A DNA stretch of 64,000 nt from Dryococelus australis. Its lineage: Eukaryota > Arthropoda > Insecta > Phasmatodea > Phasmatidae. A program made the translations under genes and the position numbers. Location of the stretch: the NCBI GenBank assembly GCA_029891345.1, contig CM056997.1:216791212-216855211 (forward strand), read 5' to 3'. Positions 44,030 through 57,061 of the stretch are shown piece by piece. The notes beneath the pieces were generated by a model. It was given only the letters and a program-made list of their open reading frames with translations, searched no databases and was not told the origin of the DNA. Each line of letters begins with the position of its first letter. Position 1 is the stretch's first letter.

Positions 44030-44354
44030 AGAGTGATTCAAAAGTGTCAATAAATAGGGGTTAACATAAATGTGCCATCCACAGCACACAAGGAAGTTGT
44101 GTTAGGATGCCATTATTAAACATGTTCAATATGCGCTTTGTTGCGAATGCACATATCAATGCGTATTGCCCATTCAACTTGCATATCGCGCAATGTTTTA
44201 ACATGAATTTGATCACAATAATTACAAATGCAGTGTTGCAAGTGCCACGTTGCCTACATCACAGGAACAATCTGTGTACAGTTTGAATGGAGACATTAAA
44301 GGCACAAAAATATTTGTAAACACTCCTATGTATGGTGACTTTTGAATCATCCTG
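44030..44354 (-). mobile_element. internally deleted mariner/IS630-type element, 325 bp
   Basis: Ends cagagtgattcaaaagt and (minus strand) caggatgattcaaaagt form TIRs of about 30 bases. On the minus strand a transposase C-terminal tail survives, with WAIRIDMC and RNKAHIEHV followed by a stop at 44,118-44,116. This is the typical ending of insect IS630/Tc1-mariner-like transposases. Most of the coding region is gone, leaving the promoter-side end joined to the tail, so it is a MITE-like derivative. Confidence 0.7.
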
Positions 44355-44356
44355 CA

Positions 44357-44395
44357 GGGCATTCAAAAGTGCTCACTTTATTGTGAACAACCAAT
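44357..44395. mobile_element. solo end of MITE family 2
   Basis: gggcattcaaaagtgctcac then tttattgtgaacaacc abuts the end of the mariner-like element. No second end was found. Confidence 0.5.
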
Positions 44396-45134
44396 AAATT
44401 TGTGATGAGATATTTTGTATTTGAGTAGCAAAAAAATGGCTCACGGAAAAGAAGACATTTAATGGAGAAAGTTAAGTAAAGTCGTCTAGTCCTAAAGAAG
44501 CAGCCAGTGAATGATAGTGTTGGCTGTACACAGTTACTTGGAAAATGCATATCTTGAAGTATAGGCTAGTTTTGGTTCAAAACCTGGACGTGTTTCCTTT
44601 GAATTCTTTTTTACAGCTTTGTGGAAATTTCTTAAGTTTAATGCAGCACTACTTCACGCAAAAAGTCAATAAACGGCACGTGGCTCCCTGATTTAGGTCG
44701 GCTTCGAACCGCATCGATAAGCCGTCACAGTGCAGGAGAATTCCGAGTCACGCCACAGAATTCACGGGTGAGAAATGGCGAGACAGTCGATGTGGATGTA
44801 AGCGTTCCCGTTCGTTCATTGGCTGTGTGCGGTTCCAGTTACAAGTCTTGTCTTACGACTGACAGGCAAAGTCGGGAGCTGGAGGTAGGTTTCCCTTGGT
44901 TTCGGCCGGCGACTGCTGTGTTCGCTGCTAAACACTAAAACTTGAGTGAAATTCTACTATAGTTGTGGCTATTTACTCCTATCAAGAACGCCTTGCGACA
45001 TGTTTCATAACATCTAGCAGAGTATTGCCAAGAAAAACTTTCTGTAAATTTTAGTAACAGGTAATTTTTGAAATTATTTTTATTACTATTATTATTTTTT
45101 TATTATTATAACCCACAGTATTTCGTGAATACAA
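44396..45134. other. gene-free stretch
   Basis: GC-moderate at 44,690-44,900, without a coding-like frame. A donor-like GAG|GTAGGT occurs near 44,885. Nothing else recognised. Confidence 0.4.
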
Positions 45135-45214
45135 GGGGCCGTGGTGGCTGAGCGGTTAGACTGGTTATATCCCACCACGGCGAACCGGGCTCAATCCCCG
45201 GCCGGGTCACTCCA
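45135..45214 (+). mobile_element. tRNA-derived SINE head, truncated
   Basis: ggggccgtggtggctgagcg, then gttagac, then the B-box region gaaccgggctcaatccccgg and gtcactcc form the best-kept tRNA-like head in the window. The family body is missing, replaced after about 45,225 by AT-rich DNA. It lacks a complementary acceptor stem, so it is not called as a tRNA gene. Confidence 0.75.
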
Positions 45215-47144
45215 GGATTCTCGCAAATGTTTACATTATAATTTTCTCTGGAATTAACGTGAAAATATTAAGCTTTTCCTAGAGACGATGGCTTATCCCT
45301 GGAAAAGTCGATTATTTTCTTTGATTCAAAAACACATGTCCGACCGTTGCCATTGCTCACTGCCTGTCACGCACGTGCGAAGCAACAATTTATTGCATTT
45401 AATTTGGCTTAAGCAAGAGGTATAAGACTGCTTTGCAGATAACACAGCGGAGTGTCAAATACTTGAACATCCAGTCATAAAAGTATAAATAAGTTAAAGC
45501 CTTGTCGATGACACATTGGTTCAAAATATCTTTAGTATTTTCTGGTGTAACTACTTTTTTATGATTAAAACCAAAGGAAGCATTATGTTGTAAATTACAA
45601 TTCCTCTATTAACTGTTCGTAAGCAACTCGCAGTCCTGCAGGACGTGTCAAACAATATTAGTCAAAAAAAAATTATATATCTATTTGAAATTTATTCTGT
45701 CACGAAACGACGACGCGAAATTTGCATGTCCGTAAGTACGCATCAAGTAAAAAAGAAATTTCCTTTCTTAATATCTTTCGTATCTAGTGATAGGCATAAG
45801 GAAATGAACATAATTCTTTCAGCGAGGTCTCGAGAGATAAGGCGTAGGGTGATAATTGGGGCCTTCCAGGAATTAATGTCTCACTGACGCTAAAGAGCGT
45901 GATATTCGCTCTTATCCACAAATGGGCGCGAGCCCAGCAGAGTTAATCAGAGCGGTAAATAAATAAACGTCTTTGCCAGTGGCCGGGTGGTTTATCTCGT
46001 CGGCTTACTATTCCACTGTGAAGAGGTGGGCGGGACACGCTTGTGGAGGGGGTGGGGGTATATTTCCTTTCCCTACTGCCAGCCAGACAGCGCAATTTAC
46101 TGCCTACTCTGCAAAAAAATACAAACTCAGGCCTGAAATTCACGTCGACGATAAGGCGACTAAAGGTCCCTGACATCCACCCAACTTCGCTTCTTTCCGT
46201 ATCTTAAGAACTCGTGAATTCATTATAAGTACGTCCTTCAGGATTTTCTCCATCACTAATACCCCTCCCCCCCCCTCCCTCCACACCTGCGATGTGCAGC
46301 CACGGGGGGTAAATAAATAAATATGAAATTTGCACATAAATCGCCGAGAGAGAAAAATTGTTCGGTAAATATAGCGTCGGAAGATAAGCTCCTTTTATGG
46401 CCCCGGCATGAAGACATTTTGCTCATGTAACGATTTGCTGGAAGGAAGTGGGGTGATAGAATTCGATAGAAAACCACAGTAAAAAAGAATCTCAAAATAT
46501 TTATTTACCTTGCGATATGGCGAACTTGGAGAATTCTTACGCCTATTTATCTACAAGCAAAGTGTAACCAATTTACAGCAAGAAGACTACTGTGGATGTT
46601 AGAGTTTCAGTATCCTATGCCCATACGTAGAGCAATTCTCTAGATCTTGGTTGCTTATCTGCCGAACAAATCATCTCCTCACTGTGAAGGACAGTTTTTC
46701 TAGTTACTTCTTCATAAAGTACTTGAATCGCGTGCATAAAATCGTTTCCTTTCAGTTAAAGTGGGCCGCTGCGCAACGTTTCACAGAGTGTGTTTAATGG
46801 TGTACACTGTATCAGCAGAAAAATCTGCCCAATAAGGAAAGTTTCACAAGTGTGTGAAACATCATTCGTTACTGAGATTGTATTGTTCAGCCTTATAAAC
46901 AGTTCTTTCCAAATAACATCAAGCAATAACAAACCTATTTTGCTCTGGACGCATGGAAGTGTGATATACTGTTTGTTCGTTGCAACGACTTTGACTCTAA
47001 ATTTAATAGTGACTGAAATAATTATATAAACCCAATAATTACATAAGTCCAGGTTAGGGAAACGTTTGCGGGCGCGTACTGACAAGACTGTAGTGAGAGG
47101 GTGTTAGATATGTCTGTGTTGGTTGTTTTTACTGTACTTCTGTA
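45215..47144. other. gene-free stretch
   Basis: Open frames of 60-109 codons (45,645-45,887 plus; 46,756-47,085 minus) show no recognisable features and overlap frames on the other strand. C-rich runs at 46,264-46,285. No element recognised. Confidence 0.45.
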
Positions 47145-49019
47145 CACTGTAAAAACCTGTATAATTATACACTAAGTGTATGTGGCAGCAGTGTCTCTAC
47201 TGACATCGGTGTATTTTTACACCTGCATATGTCAATGTTTTTTACTCTATATCCAAGTAAACTTACTCTACGAATTAGTAAAATAACATAAACTTTTACA
47301 ACTAATTTTACATAGAATGATGTAAAATATTTATAACTATGTATCAGAAAATAAACTGCACAGTAGTAGTGGGAGTATGTATGTTTCCAGATACAAAAGG
47401 AACGCCGGAGGGCGAAGTGCTATATGATTAACCTGCGAAGGAGCCCCTGAAAGGAGGACACTAAACTGGAGCTGCCCATATTTAGAGTGGAGAATACTAA
47501 CTACCGCTTAATCGTAGTGCCATCAGATTTACCTGGGAGAGGTTTCAGCTCACTTAGCACCGCAATTAACACCACAATTAGCTCCGCACTTAGCTGCGTA
47601 CTCGGCTCTATCTGCTCCAAACCTTCAACTACCTACCACCCACCCCCCTTCCATCTTCCTAATGAGCTATACTGTGATTATCTACACCTAATGCCTGATA
47701 CACTAAAACCCATTTCCACCCTTTCACCCACCTATATACCCAACCTCCCCCCTTCCAGGGTTATATTTTAATTAGTTTGTTTTAGACCGGGGTCCCTGCT
47801 TCGAGATTCTAGGCTATCTTATCCTCCGGTTATTTATTCTGGATGCCAGCTACACTATCATTACACCCCCTCTGCTGGCCTGTTATTGCTCAACCCCCCC
47901 TTTCCAACCCTACACTCCTTCCCAGTGAGGTAGGCTGTATTTAAGTATATACATACTTGCTTGTTAGGCAGAGATGATGTCATCATCGGCTGCAAGCCTA
48001 CTTGTAGAGTTGCTCTCTAGATGGTGCGATAGTTCAATAAATCGAACTCTGTTCGAGTACTCGCATCGGCAGCTAGATAGCCATGATGTCTCTTGATGCC
48101 GCCATAGCCCACTAGGTAGTGCGAACGTTTTCGCAATAGCTGCTAGATGGAGTGTCAGCCGCTAACCTGCCACAGACACTGCATTGCTTAATGCTGTTAT
48201 CTGTTACTATGGGCACTGGAGCAGCCTTTAACGTAAATCATTATTAATTACACATGCTATATGCCGAAGTATTGTTGTTAATACACTATAAAAAAAACTC
48301 TGCATCCTTCTGGACTTGAATGGAGAACCCCTAGGTCGCCAGATTAACTGACACTACTTCCAAATGAGTCACCGAAACATAAGATGAAATGGATATTTTA
48401 ATAATTTATACGGGAAAGGAACCCCTTACAAACTCATACAATCAAAATGAATTTATAGTATACATCATAATTGAACAATCGATCAGTTAAAATGTAATTT
48501 TATAATAATGTTATGTATTTAAGTAATAATTATGTAATTTACACTTTGAAATTTTCAATCATACATGTATGAAGGGATATGTACTCAAACTCGCATTTAA
48601 AGAAGATTATGTTTATGGTTTCACAACAGACAAATATTCAAAACATTTTATTTTTAAAGAAAAGTTATGGGTTTTTTCATAAAACTTTTACAAATAATTG
48701 TAACGAGTATTGTTTCTAAAGATTCGCAATTTTTCGACAGATAAGTATATGTCATCAGAAAAAATGATTATTTAACTAAATAAATTACCATCTTGAATTT
48801 TAGTGAACATAGACTCAATATTTTTTTTTTTTTTTTATAATTATGTAACCACTCTGAGCATCAAATACAACACATTGTTTACTTTTCAACAGTTCAGTTA
48901 GGTCCTAAAACATTTATTGCAAGGCCATTTATGTGTTTTAGCCATCTTATAAACATAGTTAGTCATAATCTCACCAAGTACATTATCATCAAGGACATAT
49001 TTAAATTTTTAATATTAAT

Positions 49020-49350
49020 TTACTTCCAATTTTAACTAAATATTATTTGTGAGTTGGGTAGATGCAAGGCTTACTAAAGAAATGTTAATTTCGCATTTGG
49101 GTTCGATTCTCGGTCAGGGCACTGAATATTATTTCATTTCCGATTTTAACCGAATTTTATTTGTGAGTTGGATAGGTGCTAGGCTTATATAATGTAATAT
49201 TAATTTCGGATTACATAGTTTGAGTCTCGGTCAGAACACCTAGTTATATTTTACTTCCGAATATAATAAAAATTTAGTTTTGATATTTATGCCTTCTAAA
49301 GCGAGTTATGCAATTTTATTTTCGGATTTGGGCTCGATTTTTGGGCGGAA
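49020..49350 (+). repeat. tandem array of about 115 bp, left arm, about 3 units
   Basis: Units carry gggttcgattctcggtcagg and gtgagttgggtagatgcaag, with variants near 49,100, 49,220 and 49,330. They mirror the array in the right arm. The gttcgattctc word matches a tRNA B box. Confidence 0.75.
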
Positions 49351-49501
49351 ACATTATTATTATTATTTTAATTTTGGAGATAGCAAAATTAATTTTTGCA
49401 AAGTTTTTCTGCTTATAGTAATTAATGTAATGGTATTTTTCGATTACCGAGAACAATTCCCAGGAGACTCACTTAATATTTTTAAAAAGTTCTGGGAAAT
49501 G

Positions 49502-50201
49502 CAAATGAGTTGTGTGAGTGTGTGGGTGTGTGCATGTGTTTTGCTACTACATGATGGAATGGTTCATCAGAGTAATTCATTGAAATATTCTGTCTATGGT
49601 TGTTGATATTTGTTTGCAACCGCATACATGTTTGGTTTTCCTGTTAGGGTTCGTTGACCAGACAGGAATAAAGAAGGAACTGTCCTCGCTTAAAAAATAT
49701 CCTATGGACAACATGTTTACAGAATGGCTTAAGTCTTGAGCTATCATTCCTCGGAAGGGGACATATATGTCTCCCCACATATAATGTGCATACTTGATTA
49801 GTGTGTATAGCGAATACTAGCATAGTGTACGTGATATACCTTCCACAAATAATAATAATAATAATTACAATTTCTCATACAAATGAAATGTTATATGGCA
49901 GTGGAAATTTGGCTGTTTTCTTGAGAGTACATATTACTTTGGTGAATATTGAGTTGTTAATCATTAATGTGTGTATGTGCATACCTAGTATGTATTCATT
50001 GCATTTTTATGCAAGTATGGGTTTTCAGGATTATGCTAATTACATGATTACAACATAGCCCTATTACATCACATAACAGCATTTCCCTCCAACATTCTCG
50101 ACCTTCAACAGTTGACATCGAACATATAACACATTTGTTCAGCAGTAAGCACTGAGCAGGTAATGTAGTAGACATCGAGCATAATTAAATATTTAAGAAT
50201 A
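49502..50201. other. spacer of the foldback structure
   Basis: The only part without an inverted partner. Frames of 67-85 codons occur but read as chance (long Ile runs). No transposase motif was seen. Confidence 0.6.
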
Positions 50202-50339
50202 CATTTCCAGATTTTTTTACTATCAAGTGAGTCTCTTGGGAGTCGTTCTTGGCAATACAAAAATATCATTACATTAATTACTGTAAGCAGAAAAACCTAG
50301 CAAAAATATATTTTGTTAAATCTAACATTGAAAATTAAT

Positions 50340-51130
50340 AATGATTCCGCCCAAGAATCAAACACAAATCCGAAAATAACTTTACCATGCATGCTGTAAG
50401 AAATAATATAAAAAAACAAATTGTTATTAAATTTGGATATAAACTATTAATAGATATTCTGACAGAGACTCAAACTCCGCAATTCGAAATTAACAACACA
50501 TTAAGTAAGCCTAGCACCTATCCAATCAAAAATAAAAATTGATTAAAATCGGAAAAAGAAATAATGTTATGTGGCCTGCACAAGAATCGAACCCAAGTCC
50601 AAAATTAACATTACTTTAAGTTAGTGGACCTCCTACCAATTCACAAAAACTTTTCTTGAAAATTGGAAATGAAATAATATTGTGTTCCTTAACCGAGAAT
50701 CGAACCCAAATCCAAAATTAACATTATATTAAGTAAGCCTATCATCTACCCAAGTCACAAATAAAATTTTGTTAAATCTGGAAATGAAATAATATTATGT
50801 GCCCTGACCAAGAAGATATATTAAATCCAAAATTAACATTAAATTAAGTAACCCTAGCACCTACCTAACTCAAAAATAATATTTGGTTAATATCAGAAAT
50901 GAAATAATATTACATGCCCTGACTGAGAATCAATAGCAAATAAAAAATTAAAATTAAATTGCATAAGCCTAGCTCATAAATAAAATTTGGTTAATATCAG
51001 AAATGAAATAATATTACTTGCCCTCACCTAAAATCGAACCATTATTTAAAATCAACATACATTATGTATGCCTTGCACCTACCCAACTCACAAGTAAAAT
51101 TTGGTTATAATTGGAAATAAAATAATATTA
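50340..51130 (-). repeat. tandem array of about 115 bp, right arm, about 7 units
   Basis: gagaatcgaacccaaatcc-type words recur near 50,353, 50,466, 50,582, 50,696, 50,810, 50,926 and 51,032. They are inverse to the left-arm array. Copy number differs between arms (about 7 against 3), so expansion continued after the arms formed. Confidence 0.8.
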
Positions 51131-53925
51131 TGTGCCTAAATATGACGTGGATGAGTATTTACTTGGTGAGTTTATGACTAGCAATATTCATAAAAGGGGT
51201 TACATGCATAATTGGTCTTGCCAGAAAGGTTTTAGAACCTAAATGATCTGTTGAATGGTAAGTAATTCATTGTATTTCATGCTTGGTATGGTTACATAAT
51301 TATTTTAAATATAGAATAAAGATTGATTCTATGTTTATTGAAATTTAAGTTGGCGATTGTTACAGTTACATTTTCATGTTTCCTGACGACATATTCTTTT
51401 CTGTCTAAAATATAAGAATCTTTGGAAACTACACTCATTAAAATTATTTATTAAAGTTTTATACAAATATTTTTAGTTTAAACCCCTGACTTTTCCTTAA
51501 AAATAATTATGTTTTTACTATTTGGCTGGTGTGAAGTCATAAATAAAATCTCCTTAAAATAACACTTTGTGTACATATCTCTTGATACATTTATGTTTGA
51601 AAATTTTTAATTGTTATTGCATAAATAGTACTTAAATACCTTACTGTTTTGATATAAAATTACATTTTAACTAATCGATTGCTCAATCATAATAAATAAT
51701 TATAAATTTATTTTGAATGTACATGTTTGTAACTGTTATTTTTTATACGTTTTCAAAAGTTTTATTTGAACTTATGTTTTGGTGGCTCAGATGGAATGAG
51801 CATCAGTTAATCTGGCAGCTTATGGATTCCCAGTTCAAGTCCACCAGGATGCTAATTTTTTATAGCGTGTTAACAAAAGACATCTGCATATTGCATGTGT
51901 AATTAATAATGATTTATTTTAAAGGGGACCCTAGAGCTTGTAGTAAGAGGTAAAAACATTAATCAATACAGTATCTGTGGTGGGTGAGCGACTGACACTC
52001 CATCTAAAAGCCATTGCGAGAATTGGCATGCTAACTAGCGGGCTATTATGACATCAAAAGACACCAGTACTATGAAGCTGCTGTTACGAGTATTCAAACA
52101 GAGTTTGATTGATTGAACATGTGCACCATCTAGCGAACAACTCTACAAATAGGCAGTCAGCCGATGATGACACCATCTCTGCCTAACAAGCAAGTATGTA
52201 TATAATTGAATACAGCCTACCTCACTAGGATGGGGAGAATTGGTTAGGGGTGGGGGGTTTGTCGAATTATAGGTCAGCAGAGGGGGATGGGGTGATAGTG
52301 TAGCAGGCATCTACAATAAATAACCGAAGGATAAGAGAGCCTATAATCTCAAAGCAGGGACCCTATACAACCCAAACTAATCACAACATAGCTTTAGTAC
52401 AGTAGGGGGAGGGGGTGGGGTGTAGTTTGGTGAAGGAGTGGATATGAGTGTTAGTAAATCAGGTATGAGGTGAAGATAATCACAGTATAATCCATTAGGG
52501 AGAAGAAATGGGCTGGTAGGGGGTGTTTGTATGTAGTGAAAGGTTGGAGCATGCAGAGCTGAGTGTGGAGCTAAGTGCGGAGCAGATTGTGGTGCTCATT
52601 GTGGTGCTAAGTGAGACTTACGGCACTGTGATTGAGCACTAGTTAGTATCTTCCACTCTAAATATGGGTAGCTCCAGTTTAGTGTCCTCCTGTCCGAGGC
52701 TCCTTCACAAGTTAATCATATTGCACGTCGCCCTCGGGCGGTCCTTTCGTATCCAGAACATACATGCTCCCACTACTTTGCAAAATTCAACTATTTTATC
52801 TCACCAGCATATAAATGTACATAGTCATCGCAATTGTAATTTTATCACTGTGTATGTATTTTTTGTCACTAACAAAAAAAGTAAAATCGCAGATTCACTG
52901 TAATTGTAATTAAACAATTTCTGTACATTTGTCGCCGTTTTAATAAGCAATTTTACCACCAACATATGTTATTTTACAATTGCATCCTGTTAATTCAATA
53001 CTTTGTATTATTACACTGTTAATGTTATTTCACTCTGTTTTGTAATTTTGTAATTTAACGGCGTAATAAAACGTTATCTCTAAGTTGTATGTAACAATTA
53101 ACTTTATATTCAGAAAAGGTAGTTTCAATATCCAGCATATTCCATTAGCGGGAGTTAAAGTTTCATTTTGAACACAAAAAACGATTCCCTACCGCTATAT
53201 CACATTTTTACAACGAATTATTTTGTTATGTTTGAATTCACAGGTTCATCATTGTATAATTACCAATACTGTACTCGTTTTAGCAAATTACACATAAAAA
53301 TGTAAAATTACAGAAAAATTCTATTTGTTATCATACACTCACAGATACTCCAGAATATAATGCAAATTTTCAAACACAATGGTTGAAAATTACACAATTG
53401 AAGATGTACAATTGTACTGAGTTCGGGTGTTCATACAACAATTATGTAGCAGCAAAGTTGCAAAACTTAAGGTTTTACTACATTTACTGGATGTACTTTT
53501 ACACATACTTAAAAAGGTGTAAATTAACACCAACATTGTGTTTATTAAGCCATACATCAATGCATTTTCATTAAAGACAGGTAGTAATCTCTCGATTATT
53601 AAGAAAATTTGTGTAAAATTACATGTAATGTAGTTGTTTTTTCCAAATTACATATATAAAATGTAAAACTACACTATATTTTTATGTATAAATTTGCACT
53701 TGTGTTTCACAGCGTATTTACCTGTCTAAACCAACGTAATTACGCAGCTGGCGTCGCTCAGCTTTGGGCTACTCGCAGCTTATTCATGAGTCTTCACGGT
53801 GCATTTAGGGTTCTCTGAATTTACTCACTGGAAGAAAGTGGTACAAGTGGTTGTTTAGACATCCAAGAGTCAATCGTCTTAAGTGATAACGGGAAACCAT
53901 GGGAAACCAATATCAGGATGGCTTG

Positions 53926-54016
53926 ACCGGTTACCGAACCCAGGTCGATAGGTTACCTAACCCAGGTCGATAGGTTACCTAACCCAGGTCGATAGGTTAC
54001 CTAACCCAGGTCGACC
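53926..54016 (+). repeat. 22-bp minisatellite, about 4 copies
   Basis: taggttacctaacccaggtc then ga repeats head to tail. Confidence 0.9.
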
Positions 54017-55372
54017 TGGAAGCTAATGCAGCTCTTAACACGGCGCTCTTTAGCTTAGTATTGTCTTAGTAGACGTGGAAAGTTACCCAGGTAGAACATG
54101 TATTCACGACTACAAACTTAATGTAAACCTATGCCAAACTCTGATGAACACGTTCGCTCGATGCCATCACACGCAGGGTAGACGATCTTGGATCGGTATT
54201 AGCTGCGTGTACACAGAGTGCCTTCCAGTATCATTATTATCAAGCACTCACAATGTAAAAAAAAAATACTTATAAAGCTTTCTGTATAGCAGAGGAAAGC
54301 ATTTCCATGATGCATTTACAGTAAAAAAATATTGCTTTTATTCAAAATGAAGGTGAAAAAAATTGAAGTTTACTGTTATTAAATTATTTGTCTGTACATA
54401 TTTGTTGGATGACAATAGTAAGTTTATGTATAGCAAATAAGTTTTTTTGATCTTTTGTTGTGGACATTATAATATTTAGTACCTAATAAAACGTACTAAA
54501 TATTAAGTTAACAAGTTTTTAAAAATTCCCAAAATCATCAACGTAACGGTTTAACCGTATAAACACAACAAATAACTTATCCAAAACGAATGCTGCCGAA
54601 ATGTTGTAAATTTAACGCATAGTTGTTGTCATTAATAAAGAGATGAAACAAAAATGTTTGCTAACATCAAACCTATTTTGCAGTGATTCCTATTCAATGA
54701 AAACCTGCTCTTCGGCAACAAATCATGAGTTGAAGCAAATCAAGTGTTTCTAGCGCGCATTGTCTTCGGGTATCTCGTGTTTTGTATCCATGAAGTTAAC
54801 ACTAGAAAATACGGATTAAAGAAATGTATTAAGTTAATTTACACTATAGGCTTAATGAAAACTTTCGCGACATTCAAACGAATGGACCTTACGCAGAAAA
54901 AATAGTGTATGACTATTACGAAGTCATTGGCGATCTTGTGACGGGCAGCGCCACACCACTGCACGTTTATGAATTCTTATCAACTTGCAACTAATAAAAA
55001 TACTCTTAAATTTAATGGCGTGGGCCACGTCGCACACAGCCTTCAACAAGTAAAAATAATTATGAACTAGCATGCGGACCTTGTCGCCGTTCGCCCATTC
55101 GAAAAATACTCACTGTTATTGGTTGCCTGATAATTTGTGCGCCGTACTTTCCGATATACACGAACACTTCCACACGTTGATTCTGAGGTTTAGAAACCTC
55201 CGATGTGACTTGAAACTCTAATATAACTCTCCTGTAATGTTCTCGACGGATTCACGTCACTTTAAAAAGAATTTGGAAAACCTGGGGTGCTGAGAAAATA
55301 ACTCTTAATGTCTGTGCATATTTTCCCGTGCGGCGGCAACCAGACCTGGCAGAGAAGTGTATAGCGGACTGA
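54017..55372. other. gene-free AT-rich stretch
   Basis: Apart from one hairpin (54,470-54,505), nothing was recognised. GC rises after about 55,070. Confidence 0.5.
54470..54505. other. perfect 13-bp hairpin with a 10-base loop
   Basis: taatatttagtac and its exact reverse complement are separated by ctaataaaac. There is no T run next to it. Function unknown, and possibly a chance product of AT-rich DNA. Confidence 0.6.
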
Positions 55373-55525
55373 TGTTTCGGCGATTCGCCACCGGATCGCA
55401 GCACCGTCGACGGCCATCACAAAGAACAGGCTGCCATGGTGCGTGCGGCGCCCCAAACAGTGACGTCTGGTTACGTCCTTTCCGGCAACTTGGTCAAGAG
55501 GCCGGAAGTTGAGGGAATGCTGTAA
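55373..55525 (+). CDS. CpG-rich island with a short coding-like frame, unrecognised
   Basis: The frame reads SPPDRSTVDGHHKEQ, then an internal ATG (55,436; gccATGG context), then VTSGYVLSGNLVKRPEVEGM to a stop at about 55,525. The island also holds TGACGTC (55,461-55,467) and an ETS-type CCGGAAGT (55,502-55,509). A promoter or first-exon reading is therefore equally possible. The minus strand is open as well. No family recognised. Confidence 0.25.
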   Translation, partial: CFGDSPPDRSTVDGHHKEQAAMVRAAPQTVTSGYVLSGNLVKRPEVEGML

Positions 55526-57061
55526 TATTATCGGTGTTTAAATTTTCAATTAATGAGACCCCATAAGGGGAATTGGTGTCCGCTGCGTCAGCCATCATAT
55601 TTGGTAGCGTCAACCACTATTGATTATGATTAGCTTGATCCCTCCCAGGAGTAATTGAAAGCCCCAACAATTTCTTGTAAATTCGGGTTTTTGAGGGGAA
55701 ATTAATTTGATTGATGGCGCATGAGGGCAGACCTGTGTATTTAAGGCCTGTGCGCGCTGCCATCGAGGTCAGTTTAGCAGCCTCGAGGGGGCAAGCTTTT
55801 GCCAGAGATAAGTTGTGTTCTTATTTGATACACACTTGTAGGCTCATCAAGCGACCAGGTCCCTTACGTCACTTTGATATTAGGTGAGGGCCAAGCTGGC
55901 CGGAAATTTTTAAAGTATTTTCAAAGTTTTGCGAAATGTTGGCCTTTTAGCGAGAAATCCGATAATGTTACGTTCTGTAACAAGGGGTTTTGTAAACCTA
56001 TAAGGAGAATCGTGACCATGTCGTAACCAAGAAGTTAGGTGGTTGTAACCACTTGTAACCTCTTGTAACCGAAACCACCTGAACCACTTGTAAACCGAGA
56101 CCATTTGTAACCAAAGGCAATTATTATGGTCTTAGCTTTTGTAACCAAGTAGGCGAGATGCGAGACTCTGTGTATTTATGATTGGCAAATATTTTTAAGA
56201 GAAAACTTTACGAAGTTTAGGGCTTTTGCAAAAATCATATTTACTCGCGGGAGTTGAGGCTGGCATTGCTTAGCAGTTGCTCCCATCCACTTGGGATCTC
56301 GAGTAGATATGTAGTAAACAGTGAGGTTACCAGTCTTACTTAGTGATGACCAGGAATGTGTTACCAAAATGGTTAGTTCCTGGTGTAAGAACTAAGAATT
56401 ATTTTATAATATCAAGAGTAAATGTAGGTGTGACAGAAATAAAGCCGCAATTTTGTAATGATGGTAATTTGGGGTCACTTGCCCAATATATTTTGTGATG
56501 GCCTTTTGTTTTTACTCATTAAAATGGCCAGAAAAGGGCATAAATATAACCCGTATGAAAAATTTGCAAGTATTAGCTGAATAACAGCGGATGTACTTGG
56601 TACCTGAAGTATCTGGTTGCATTTTACTCTATATTTTGGCAACCAGTCTTTTTATGTAAATGCTTTAATAACTTTGTTATATGGGAGATGAAAATAATGT
56701 TCATTTTTAAAAATGTAATGTAAGAACAATAACAAATGGAAGTTTTCTCCACCTGTAAGAAAAATGAAAGTATTGAACAAAAATATATAATTAAAATAAA
56801 GAATATTATCACACTTCTTTGTTTCTGTTATAAATCGTTTATAACTCTCACCATACCATTACACTGTATAGAAGAATGGTTTTTGCATGCCTTTTACCAT
56901 TTGTTGTGTTAGGATGGATATACTAGGTTTTATGCAAATCCTGCCTTGCCACGCCCTTGATTTAGGACGCAGCAAGGTCAGAATCTTACAGGAAAAATGA
57001 AAGGTATCTGAAATGCAGAAGCGATATGACGCAAGACAGAGAAGTATTATGAAAAGGAAAT
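55526..57061. other. gene-free stretch with a short TTGTAACC cluster
   Basis: At 55,975-56,150 the word TTGTAACC and variants recur about eight times at irregular 10-20 base spacing. Otherwise AT-rich with nothing recognised. Confidence 0.5.

Larger units (their letters stand above)
47145..53714. mobile_element. long foldback element or giant inverted duplication, about 6.6 kb
   Basis: A left arm (47,145-49,501) and a right arm (50,202-53,714) are inverted copies over their whole length, with a spacer of about 700 bases. Matched anchors run outside to inside. They are gtagtgggagtatgtatgtt with its mirror at about 52,760; ctaaactggagctgcccata at about 52,665; gctccgcacttagct at about 52,575; and tgcttgttaggcagagatga at about 52,185. 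Then come agatggagtgtcagccgct at about 51,995 and gagactcacttaatat at about 50,220. Likely outer ends are cactgtaaaaacc and (minus) cgctgtgaaacac. No transposase is recognised. It may be a foldback-type DNA transposon. Confidence 0.75.

Noticed and set aside
45135-45206. Possible functional tRNA gene
   Set aside because: A- and B-box-like words are present, but the 3' end does not pair with the 5' end as an acceptor stem. The same head recurs in SINE copies.
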